Below are positions 13,518 to 22,300 of a DNA stretch of 24,000 nt, piece by piece. Below the pieces are notes generated by a model. That model saw nothing but the letters and a program-made list of their open reading frames with translations, had not been told where the DNA came from and ran no database searches. Numbering within the stretch: the stretch's first letter is position 1; every line of letters starts with the position of its first letter. Both the position numbers and the translations under genes were made by a program. The stretch is from a virus. The DNA lies in IMG/VR virus record IMGVR_UViG_3300005577_000084, positions 1 through 24,000 of that record, one strand, 5' to 3'.

Positions 13518-14243
13518 ATGAGTACCTCCGGAAATACCATTAAGGTTTTAACTAGAGACGAAATTATTGGTTCGGCTCTGAGGAAATTGGTTGTTATTGA
13601 TGAAACTCAAACTCCAAGTTCCCAACAAATTACTTTTGCCGCAGAAGCTCTTAATCTTCTTGTTGCAGAATTTCGGACCTTGGGTATGTCTGTGTGGGCT
13701 CGTGCAGATATGACTATTCCGTTAGTATCTGGACAAAAAACTTATACTATTGGAGTTGGGCAAACAATCAATAGTCCGTATCCGATGTATATTTACAACA
13801 TGGTGCTGCAACAGCCGCCATATGACACTCAAATTGAAGTAATGCAAAAAGCTAAAATAGATTTTAATTTACTTCCTGTTGGATCAAGTGGGGTGCCAGT
13901 AGCTTATACTTATCAACCGCAGGTTAATGTTGGTCAGTTGTCTGTTTGGCCTACCCCCGACTCCAGTGTTCCTGTGGGCACACGCCTAGTTTTAACTTAT
14001 CAACGACCCATAGAAGTATTTGATATTGCTACTGACAATCCTGATTTTCCTCAAGAATGGGGAAATGCCCTTATCTATAATCTTGCCTTGGCTTTAGCAG
14101 ATGAGTATGGTGTTGCAGCCGACAAACAAAATCGTATTGAAAAAGCCGCAGCCAATCATTTATCTGCGGCTTTATCTAACAGTACTGAGCAGGGAAGTTT
14201 ATTTATGATGCCCGACTGGCAACAACGTGAGGGGAGATTTTAA
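13518..14243 (+). CDS. Head-tail adaptor, P22 gp4-like
   Basis: A 241-residue protein. The N-terminal LTRDEIIGSALRKLVVIDE, then SSQQITFAAEALNLLVAEFR and LGMSVWARADMTIPL, is the characteristic helical start of P22 gp4-like adaptors, which bind under the portal and begin the tail. A beta-rich middle (about 70-165, including LSVWPTPDS) and a C-terminal helical region (NALIYNLALALADEYGV) follow. Adjacency to a gp10-like gene supports this, as gp4 and gp10 are partners in closing the packaged head. AAAAAGGA precedes ATG 13518. The stop overlaps the next start (TAATG). Confidence 0.82.
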   Translation: MSTSGNTIKVLTRDEIIGSALRKLVVIDETQTPSSQQITFAAEALNLLVAEFRTLGMSVWARADMTIPLVSGQKTYTIGVGQTINSPYPMYIYNMVLQQPPYDTQIEVMQKAKIDFNLLPVGSSGVPVAYTYQPQVNVGQLSVWPTPDSSVPVGTRLVLTYQRPIEVFDIATDNPDFPQEWGNALIYNLALALADEYGVAADKQNRIEKAAANHLSAALSNSTEQGSLFMMPDWQQREGRF

Positions 14244-15754
14244 TGGCGTTTACTAAAACTCCTACTGAACAAACGGAGAAAACAGTATTTGTTCCGTTGA
14301 TGCACGAATGGAATACTCGTAACATAAGCAATGCCAAAGACGTTGACAACGTAAATTGCTTATTCGAGCCAGTGAGAAACCAAGCTACTGGGGATAATTA
14401 CTATGAGATTCTCAAGCGTGACGGGATTAAAATCAGCACGTCTACTGGGCTTCCCCCTAGTGAAATCTATGGTGCTTACTACTGGGCTTCTCGCGGTAGC
14501 GGTGCTGGTACTCCCACGCCTTGGTATGTAGTGATTGGCGCATTTGGTGTTCGAGCTTACGGAGTTAACTGGAATCTAGAAGCTTCCCCTGCGTTCGCTT
14601 TTCAAAACACCACTATTGGTGTGGCGGAATTCTTGTTTGATACGGGTGATTCCGCTCTGTTTATTACCGATGGCACAAACGCAGCGCTGTTCTACAGCTT
14701 TGGTAATATCGTTGCAGTTCCTGCTGCTCCTAGCCCACATCGACCATATCCAGTGTTTCTGGATGGTTATTTATTTTTGGCCGACATTTACACAGGATCA
14801 ATTTATAACTCACAACTAAATGATCCTACAGTGTGGCCTGCAGGTAACGTGATTACGGCGGAAAGTTATCCAGACAAAGTTCTGGCACTCGCTAGATCAG
14901 GGCAGTACGTCGTCGCCTTAGGTGGAGCCTCTGTGCAGTACTTCTATGATGCTGCGAATCCAACGGGTACTCCACTTGCGGCCCAGACCACGGTGCTGCA
15001 AATCGGATTTCTTGGTGGATTAGTGTCCTATAAAGAAGACCTGTATTTCATTGGAACTTCCAGAAATGGTGTGGCCAATCTGTATTCAATTACTGGTCTT
15101 AAGGCCACAGCGCTTTCTGATGTGTCATATACACGATGGGCAGACACTATTCCTAGTACTAGCACAAATGTGACGACGGACAACATGCTGGGTTTTATTT
15201 TGGTGCTGAATGGGCATGCCTGTTACACCACTAATAATCTTGGTACATCCCCAGCCAATCCAAATCTTACATATGTGTATGACCTTGATACGCAACTGTG
15301 GAGTAGACTGAGTTACCAGAATGGCACTAATATGGACCTGCGCTCTGCGTGTACAACGATCTATGGCCCTTCTGGACTGCGCTCTGTGGTAACATTTAGA
15401 GGGTCTACAGGTATTTTTGAATTTAACGCAGACACATATCAGGATGTAGGAGTGAACTACACAGTGTCGTTCATAACGCCTAATCTTGATTTTGGAACAT
15501 ATCGCAAGAAGTTCGGCAGCCGAATAATGGTCCACGCTGACCAGACTTCTTCCGCCAGCAACGCGTTTATCAGCTGGTCTGACGACGACTACCAATCCTT
15601 CTCCACGCCTCGCGCCATTAATATGGCTGGTCAGTATAAGCAGGTTTTCCGCCTAGGTTCTTTCAGGAAACGTGCATTCAAATTTACTTATTCTGATAAT
15701 TTCCCAATGCGTTGGGAGACATTAGAACTAGATTATTCGCAAGGGAGTTCTTAA
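14243..15754 (+). CDS. Tail hub / DNA stabilisation protein, P22 gp10-like
   Basis: A 503-residue protein rich in beta strands, likely a beta-propeller-like tail hub. Shared family features are an early NVNCLFEPVRN, an FLDGYLFLADIYTGSIYNS block, NDPTVWPAG, ITAESYPDKVLALARSGQ and VVALGGASVQYFYDAANPTG, and a late tandem of beta strands ending in MRWETLELDYSQG. In P22, gp10 binds gp4, seals the head and anchors the tail needle. No needle gene (gp26-like) is recognisable nearby. The start ATG 14243 shares its first base with the gp4-like stop, and GAGGGGAG lies upstream. Confidence 0.82.
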   Translation: MAFTKTPTEQTEKTVFVPLMHEWNTRNISNAKDVDNVNCLFEPVRNQATGDNYYEILKRDGIKISTSTGLPPSEIYGAYYWASRGSGAGTPTPWYVVIGAFGVRAYGVNWNLEASPAFAFQNTTIGVAEFLFDTGDSALFITDGTNAALFYSFGNIVAVPAAPSPHRPYPVFLDGYLFLADIYTGSIYNSQLNDPTVWPAGNVITAESYPDKVLALARSGQYVVALGGASVQYFYDAANPTGTPLAAQTTVLQIGFLGGLVSYKEDLYFIGTSRNGVANLYSITGLKATALSDVSYTRWADTIPSTSTNVTTDNMLGFILVLNGHACYTTNNLGTSPANPNLTYVYDLDTQLWSRLSYQNGTNMDLRSACTTIYGPSGLRSVVTFRGSTGIFEFNADTYQDVGVNYTVSFITPNLDFGTYRKKFGSRIMVHADQTSSASNAFISWSDDDYQSFSTPRAINMAGQYKQVFRLGSFRKRAFKFTYSDNFPMRWETLELDYSQGSS

Positions 15755-15993
15755 TGCCTTTGATTGTTCCTCCACCTCCGCTTGAAGGAGTGCTAGACGA
15801 AGTGGCATGGCAACAGTTCTTCGCTCTCGTCCGGCAATATATCAATGCTCCTGTGTTCTTTGCCCAGTCTACTGATCCCGGCACGGCTGGCGTTCCAAAT
15901 GGTACATGGTCGGTATGGAAGAACACAACTTCAGGTGTTGTCAAACTATGGGTAAATGACGGAGGTGTCATGAAATCCGTAACATTAACGTAA
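15754..15993 (+). CDS. Small tail-region protein, unknown
   Basis: A 79-residue protein with a proline-rich start (MPLIVPPPPLEGVLDE), a short helix (VAWQQFFALVRQYIN) and a beta-rich end (NGTWSVWKNTTSGVVKLWVN). The end resembles short beta modules found in phage structural proteins, perhaps a small tail or baseplate-like part. No known function. ATG 15754 shares a base with the gp10-like stop and has AAGGGAG at 15741-15747; an earlier in-frame start at 15712 would overlap the gp10-like gene without support. The next gene starts nine bases after the stop. Confidence 0.65.
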   Translation: MPLIVPPPPLEGVLDEVAWQQFFALVRQYINAPVFFAQSTDPGTAGVPNGTWSVWKNTTSGVVKLWVNDGGVMKSVTLT

Positions 15994-16001
15994 GGACTTT
16001 T

Positions 16002-17204
16002 ATGCCACTTTCTGATTTATGGACGTCTCCTGATTCTCAAACAGGATCGTATAACAATCAACCACAATCAATTGCTTCTTGGTGGCAAACTGGAAATAAT
16101 ACTGGGGCAGGATTACAAAGTGTTCCTGGAGCTTTTTATAGCCCCATTGCTCGGCAAGCTTTTACGGGCTTGCCCGATGCACTTCCTAATCAAACACGAG
16201 TAGGTACTATGGATCAAGCTCAACAGTTTGATGCTGGTGGCGTAGATAGGGGTGTAGCTCAGTATAATCCCAATGACTATTCTAGACTTTGGGGTGGTAG
16301 TTCCTATCAAGTAAACCCTTTTCAAGGTGCAGGTTTAGATACAGCATTACAAGCTCAAATTTTAGCAGGTGATCGTGGTGGTATTAATCATGGATTATCT
16401 GCATTTGTTGGTGGGCTAAATCCAAACACACTGTTCAATTCAAATTACAATTCTGAGGGCTATGAACACCCATCCGATACGGCAGAACGCAATGCACAAT
16501 GGCAGAACATTGCGAACCTTGCCCAGGGTCTTGGAATTGATCCTAGGTCGTATGGCTCGAAAGAAGCCATGTATAATGATCTTCAGAATCGCACCAACGA
16601 CTACTACACTGTTGGCGGTCTTACCCAGGCAACTGCAGGTAAAGCTGGAGGCAATCTAGCACAACGTACTTTATACAAGTTTAATCCGAATGGTGGAACT
16701 TTGGATGCGGTAACCCGTCCTGTTAACTATGTAGACTCCAACTCTGATAAAGGTTTTATTGGAAGAGAAGGCCTTACGGCTTTATCTATGATGATGCCTA
16801 TGTTTGGGGGTTGGGCTGGTGCTCTAGGAAATGGTGTATCAGGCACATTGTCTGCTGGAGGAGGTTTAGGCCTCACTAGTGGCCTAGCTGGTACTATTGG
16901 TACTGGGGCTACAAATTTGCTAACTAATGCCGCAATGAATTCTCTTGTTAATGGTGGTGGTGTTCAAGGATTACTTGGTGGACTTGGACAGGGGCTAATT
17001 GGAGCTGGGGTAAATAGTCTTGCTGGTGGCAATGGCCTGAGTAATCTATTCAATACGGCCGGGGCAGGCCAAGTTATGAATGTCAATCCAATGACATACT
17101 ATACACAAGGCTTAAGCCGTTTGGGCTTAGGTGGTTCTCCTTTAGGGCAAGGTATTCAAGCTGCTAATGGTCTAAGAACTCTTGCAAATCTCTTTAGGAG
17201 TTAA
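16002..17204 (+). CDS. Candidate internal virion (ejection) protein 1
   Basis: A 400-residue protein, first of four consecutive long genes where P22- and T7-type phages encode proteins carried in the head and injected with the DNA. The N-terminus MPLSDLWTSPDSQTGS is nearly the same as that of the next gene. The middle is Asn/Gln/Tyr-rich and soluble (LAQGLGIDPRSYGSKEAMYN). Residues about 255-345 are Gly/Ala/Leu-rich and hydrophobic (MMMPMFGGWAGALGNG), suitable for membrane insertion. No enzymatic motif is visible. Start ATG 16002 follows TAAGGAC. The ejection role is inferred from order, composition and neighbours. Confidence 0.62.
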   Translation: MPLSDLWTSPDSQTGSYNNQPQSIASWWQTGNNTGAGLQSVPGAFYSPIARQAFTGLPDALPNQTRVGTMDQAQQFDAGGVDRGVAQYNPNDYSRLWGGSSYQVNPFQGAGLDTALQAQILAGDRGGINHGLSAFVGGLNPNTLFNSNYNSEGYEHPSDTAERNAQWQNIANLAQGLGIDPRSYGSKEAMYNDLQNRTNDYYTVGGLTQATAGKAGGNLAQRTLYKFNPNGGTLDAVTRPVNYVDSNSDKGFIGREGLTALSMMMPMFGGWAGALGNGVSGTLSAGGGLGLTSGLAGTIGTGATNLLTNAAMNSLVNGGGVQGLLGGLGQGLIGAGVNSLAGGNGLSNLFNTAGAGQVMNVNPMTYYTQGLSRLGLGGSPLGQGIQAANGLRTLANLFRS

Positions 17205-17206
17205 AT

Positions 17207-18190
17207 ATGGCTTTATCTGATCTGTGGTCTTCTCCAGATTCTATGACTGGGCTCATTAATAGTGGGGCCAATCTTTTTGGTGCTTGGCAGGGCATGAATA
17301 CTGCTAACAATGTAAATAGTCAAGTTGGCAGTTTGTTAGCACAACAACAAGCTCAGGCACAAGCGCAAGCTCAAGCAACGGCTCAGCAGCGTCAACAAGC
17401 TCTTGATGCTTACAACGCAGCTCGTGGAAACGTAGATGCTCAAAACGCTGGACTGACTGGTGATATTGGAACGATGACCAGCAATTTAAATGCTTTGTCT
17501 GATCCAAATAGTCCTTACATGCAAATGGCCCGGCAAGCTATCGAACGTAAGGACGCAGCTGCAGGCCGACGCTCTCAGTGGGGGGAACGTGAAGTTCAAC
17601 TTGCCGCTACTCTTGCCGATTATGTTGGTAAATATTCTCCTGGGATTCAGGCGGCTATTACTAATGCTCGCAATCAAATCAATGCGAATAATCTTGGTCT
17701 TGCTACTATCTTTTCTAATATGAATAACACTGCTAACAGTGGTGCAAATTCAGCAATGACTGCTTTAGGTAATGCTGCTACGGGTGCTAACAGCACAGGC
17801 CGTGCTGCCCAAAACTCTGCTACAAACAACACTACTGGGTTAATTAATTCAGGTGCTAGCTTGCTTGCAAGGTTGTTTGGTGGGGATAATAGCGGAGGTA
17901 GTCTTTGGGGAGGCGGCATCACGGGTGATCTGTTTGGTAGTGGTGGCTACACTCCTTGGGGTGATGGCTCTTTGTATGGGAATAGCTTCCAACCTTTAAG
18001 TGACTATGGTACTGGCCTGAGTTTAGGAAATAGCTCCACATATGGAGCACTACCACAAGGAAACTATTTCTCGGGGAACGCTGGAGGTTTATTTGGAACT
18101 CCTAGTCTAAGTCTTGGGGATGGCTACCAACCTACTATGTGGGATGGTCAAGGAAATCTAACCCTTGATAATGACATTATTTGGGACTAA
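17207..18190 (+). CDS. Candidate internal virion (ejection) protein 2
   Basis: A 327-residue protein starting MALSDLWSSPDSMTGL, matching the preceding protein in 12 of the first 15 positions. Residues about 44-65 are almost pure Gln/Ala (coiled-coil-like), followed by a helical region to about 215 with a conserved-looking ERKDAAAGRRSQWGEREVQL. Residues about 230-327 are Gly/Ser/Tyr/Trp-rich and probably disordered. Such low-charge, Gln/Ala and Gly-rich internal proteins are common in podovirus heads. AGGAG precedes ATG 17207. Its stop codon is part of a stem that covers the next gene's ribosome site. Confidence 0.62.
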   Translation: MALSDLWSSPDSMTGLINSGANLFGAWQGMNTANNVNSQVGSLLAQQQAQAQAQAQATAQQRQQALDAYNAARGNVDAQNAGLTGDIGTMTSNLNALSDPNSPYMQMARQAIERKDAAAGRRSQWGEREVQLAATLADYVGKYSPGIQAAITNARNQINANNLGLATIFSNMNNTANSGANSAMTALGNAATGANSTGRAAQNSATNNTTGLINSGASLLARLFGGDNSGGSLWGGGITGDLFGSGGYTPWGDGSLYGNSFQPLSDYGTGLSLGNSSTYGALPQGNYFSGNAGGLFGTPSLSLGDGYQPTMWDGQGNLTLDNDIIWD

Positions 18191-18227
18191 GGTTCCTTTG
18201 AAATACACTCTTACTAAAAGGAGCCTT
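18189..18227 (+). promoter_or_regulatory. Stem-loop pairing a stop codon with the next ribosome site
   Basis: AAGGTTCCTTT (18189-18199) pairs with AAAGGAGCCTT (18217-18227): 11 consecutive pairs with one G-T wobble and a 17-base loop. The left arm begins in the UAA stop (18188-18190) of the upstream gene. The right arm contains the AAAGGAG ribosome site of the gene at 18229. A ribosome ending the upstream gene would melt the stem, so this looks like a translational coupling device. Only three T residues follow, so termination is less likely. Confidence 0.6.
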
Positions 18228-18228
18228 T

Positions 18229-19362
18229 ATGGCTGATGTAAATCTTCCTAGTTTTGGTGATTTAAGTCAGATGGAGTTTATGTCTCCTCTGGCTTACCAA
18301 CAAGCCCAAAATCAAATTGGGCTTGCCAACCAGTTTCAACAACAAAATCTTGCTCTTGGTCAACAAGACCTGCAAACTAAAACCCTAGCGAATGCTTATA
18401 GCGAAGCTGCCAATCCGTTAAGGTTACAAGGACTTTCTCTTGGTAATACATCACAACAGAATGCCAACACCATTAGTAGCCTGAATGCCAACGATGCTCT
18501 GGCTTTGGCACCTGAGCAGCGTGCTGCTAAGAGACAAAAGCTTTTACAAGAAGCTTCTGATGCAGATTTGAAAAAACTCATGTCAGACGCTGAAAGAGAG
18601 TATATGAGTGATGATCCGGTGGTGTCTAAACGTGGCGAGAATAAGTTAATGCATACTAAGGCAGAACTTACTCGCCGCAATGCTGCTCAAGATGCTTATA
18701 CTCGTGCAGCTGATATTGCCAATGCACGGGCTGATGCTTTGAAGTATAGTGCAGATACTCGGCTGCAAGGTACTCAAGAAACCAACGCTAGTCGTGAACG
18801 TATTGCTGCCCAAAAGGATGAAACTATTCGACGTAAAGCCGAAGGCAATCCAAAAACAGCAGAAGCTGCGGCTATTAAATACCAAATGGATTCTGACATG
18901 GAAAATGATCCTGTTGAGAAAGCCCGTTTGGCTGCGTTAGCTAAGCAATATGGTGCTTATTCTATGGCATTGAAGAATGCTCAAGCTGGCACAAAGCCGG
19001 ATATGGCTCAGTTTGGTTTTAGTACCAATCCTGTAAATATGGGTGTAGGCTCTACCAATCCTTCTCCACGTCCAACTCCGGGAGGCAATAGTGGGTTGGC
19101 TGGTGGTGGTGCCAATGACCAACAAAATATTCTGTTACAAGAATATCAAAAAGCTACTGATCCAAATGATCGTGCAGCTATTCAACGAGAACTTGCCCGC
19201 GCCGGTTACAAAGGCCAGCTTCCGGGTTCGCAACCTGCGGGACAACCTTCTCAGGCCCCTGCTGGTCCCGCAAACACTGCTCCTGCTGTAGGTACTGTGT
19301 ACAAGGGTTATCGCTTTAATGGCGGTGATCCCAGCAAAAAGGAGAACTGGATTAAGGAATAA
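18229..19362 (+). CDS. Candidate internal virion (ejection) protein 3
   Basis: A 377-residue protein, mainly long helix: Gln/Asn-rich (20-75), then charged Ala/Lys/Glu/Arg-rich coiled coil (about 90-245), then a Gly/Pro/Asn-rich linker (about 270-360). The extreme end, VYKGYRFNGGDPSKKENWIK, resembles a short C-terminal peptide seen in phage internal and structural proteins. The charged coiled coil suits a component of an ejected trans-envelope tube, but I see no direct proof. The ribosome site AAAGGAG is inside the stem at 18189-18227. The giant gene follows two bases after the stop. Confidence 0.62.
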   Translation: MADVNLPSFGDLSQMEFMSPLAYQQAQNQIGLANQFQQQNLALGQQDLQTKTLANAYSEAANPLRLQGLSLGNTSQQNANTISSLNANDALALAPEQRAAKRQKLLQEASDADLKKLMSDAEREYMSDDPVVSKRGENKLMHTKAELTRRNAAQDAYTRAADIANARADALKYSADTRLQGTQETNASRERIAAQKDETIRRKAEGNPKTAEAAAIKYQMDSDMENDPVEKARLAALAKQYGAYSMALKNAQAGTKPDMAQFGFSTNPVNMGVGSTNPSPRPTPGGNSGLAGGGANDQQNILLQEYQKATDPNDRAAIQRELARAGYKGQLPGSQPAGQPSQAPAGPANTAPAVGTVYKGYRFNGGDPSKKENWIKE

Positions 19363-19364
19363 AC

Positions 19365-22300
19365 ATGTCTGATATGCCGTGGGATGATTTTGCTAGTGCT
19401 TCGTCTAATAATGATGCTGCTCCTTGGGAGGAGTTTAAATCTGGTGAAGCCCCTTGGGAGGCTTTTGCTCCGCAACAAGAAGAAGCTCCTTATAGCAATG
19501 AACATCTACGTACTAAATATGTAGAGCCCGAAGGACTTGGAAAGAAAGCTTTGGGTGTTGCGGAAGCTGGGGGCACGCTAGCCTCTGGCTTTTTAGCTCC
19601 CTTAGCTGGTGTGCTTGGTGGGGGTATGGCTGCACTTAATAATGTGACGGCTGGACGTCCTGCTAATTTCCGAGACACCGCAGAATCCATTGCAAATGCA
19701 TTAACCTACCAGCCCCGTACTGAAACTGGTCAAAACATTATGGAAGCCTTGGAGCCTGCTCTTATTGGAATGCAGGCCCTTGGTCCTACGGGCTATCATG
19801 TCCCTGCTTATGTACCTCCCGCCATTGGTATGGCACGGGGGAAGGTGGCTGCTCTTCGTGCAGGGGAAATTCCCACGGGTGAAGTGAAGCTTATTCCGAA
19901 GGACCGGGCAAATGAAGTGCCCGCTCCAAAGGAAATGCTTACACAGCAAGCAGAAATGTTTCCTGAAACTCTTGCCAATCCGGAAGGCCAAGCATCGCCG
20001 TATAATGCAGGCACTGTTGGTACTACGGAACCTCTTCGTTTCCGCCAAAGCCAGCAGCGTGAGCTGCAGCTGGACAATCCTGAAACTTTACAAGTTACAC
20101 GAGAAGGTGTAGCTATTCCTGAAAGTCAAGCTGAACCTGCATTACAAGCCCGTGAGCGCCAACAAGATGCCTTAATGAAGGAGATGGATGCACAGCTGGA
20201 AGCTCAGAAACAAGCTGACCTTTTGGCTGCGGAACAGGCTAATTTGTTTGAGCCCTACACTAACAGCCACCGTGCTTATGACCAACTGGGAAATGAGCGG
20301 CGTCCGCTGACGTTTGAAGAGTACAAAGCTACTGTTGAAAATCTGTCAAAGGAAGAAACCACTCGCTACCAAACCCCTGAGGATTTACGTGCTGGGTATG
20401 AGCAATACAAGGATTCGTTAAAGCAGGATGGGCTATTTGATAGCTCCAGCCATGTCTACGATACTCCGCCTTCTGCTAAACAAATTGCAGCGGCTGAAAA
20501 GCCCAGTGCGATTAAGGCTGTAGCATCTCGTGGTATTGACATTGTAGATGGTGAGAATGGTATTCAAGCTGTTAAGAATGGCAAAGTCATTGGACGTCTA
20601 GAACCGAACATTACGCCTGAACAGGCTAAGATGATTGGGGAACCAGCCTCGGTTGACATTGTTAAGGTTGATCCACTGTTTCAAGGACAGAAGGTTGGTG
20701 CTGCTCTATACGAACGGTTTTTTGAGAAGTATGATGGGAACATTGTTCCTTCTGGAAAAACTACCCAAGATGCTTGGAATGTTTGGAAGAGTCGTTATCC
20801 TGATAAGGTAGATGAGTTTGTCCGTGCCGAAGCTGCACGTATTAACAGTGGTGCTCCTATGGAGCAAGTGCTGTCTAATGTAACAGACAAGAAAATTGCC
20901 CAGCTTATTAGTGATGCTGTTTCAGAAGCAATGAAAGCCCCCACAGTGTCAAACTGGGAGGCTCGTAGGCGGGCGGGTAAGAAACAAGGTGGCTTCATCT
21001 TAATGCCTGGGAAGAACAGGGATCAACGTACCATTCGTGAGAAGCTTCCTGAAATCTTTCCTGAAACGCTGTCCCCTGAAGAATGGCTGGCTAAGAATCA
21101 AGCTGCTGCTGACACTAAGCCTCTACTCAATCCCTTTACGAAGGGCGGGTTGTACCAAGCTCTGAAAACAGGTAATCCCCTTATTAAGCGTGTGACTGAA
21201 CGGTTCCGTGAGGCAACTCAAACGTCACAAGCTATGATTAGGGACATTATTCATGACAGCATGGCTCCCGCATGGCGTAGTTTGAGCAAGGCTGAATTCA
21301 TTAAAGTTGCAGACCTTCTACAGGATGCTTCCAAGAAAGAAGCTAACATTGACCTAGCTTCAATGAAGCAAGCGGGTTTTTCTGACAAGGCTATTCAAGT
21401 TGTTCGTCAACATCAAGATATGATGAAACAAATGGAAGGCCCCTTAGGGGAAACTGCAGCAGCCAATGGGCTTGGTCCTGTGCACATGCGTGTAGCTTAT
21501 GCTGCTGCAATGGCTGAAGGAGATTTCCGCAAGCTTGTATATTCTGGTGATAAAGTCATTGGTGTGCTGGGTTCTAACACCCGTAGAGGTTTAGCTAAGC
21601 AAGTAGAAAAGTATCAAGAACTCCATCCTGATGTTAAGATTGGTGAAGAGCGTTATTTTGGGGGTTCTAAGGGCCGCTCTGGCACTTCTGAAGGTTTCCA
21701 ACAAATGCTGGAGTTCCTGTCTCAGAATGATCCAGAAATTAAGAAGTTTGTTCAATATGCAAATGACCTGGTTACTAACCGAGACTACATGAATGTCAAG
21801 AAGCACACTCTGGAAAAGAAAGGTGTCTTTGGTATGCAAGGTGATAGGCCTTTTGAAACTGCTTATCAAAATGCTCGGGACTTTGCTGATTCACAGATTC
21901 GCTATGCAGAAAATGTGATTAAGTGGAGTGAGATGACTAAGGCTCTGGAAGACACTAAGAAGGTGATGGGTGGGGTTGATATGCCCAACGCAAAAGCCTA
22001 TCTTGAGCAATACATTGATGGAGCTTTGGGTAAGAACCCGTCTGCTGTTGGCAAAGCTGTAGACTCGCTTACTGCAGAAATTGGTAAGTCCCTGGGTATT
22101 GGCACGACGCTAGGTAGCCGCTTTTTGAGTGGTGTCAAAGCAGTCACTAATGCTAAGCTGCTAGGTCTGAACCCCATGTTCATTGCTACTAACATTTTAC
22201 AGCCTTTTAAAGTGATGCCAGAAATGATGAGTTTCTTAAAGGCGCGTGGAATGGACAAGGGCTTTGACTTTGGTACAGGTTATGCTGCTCTTGGTGAAGC

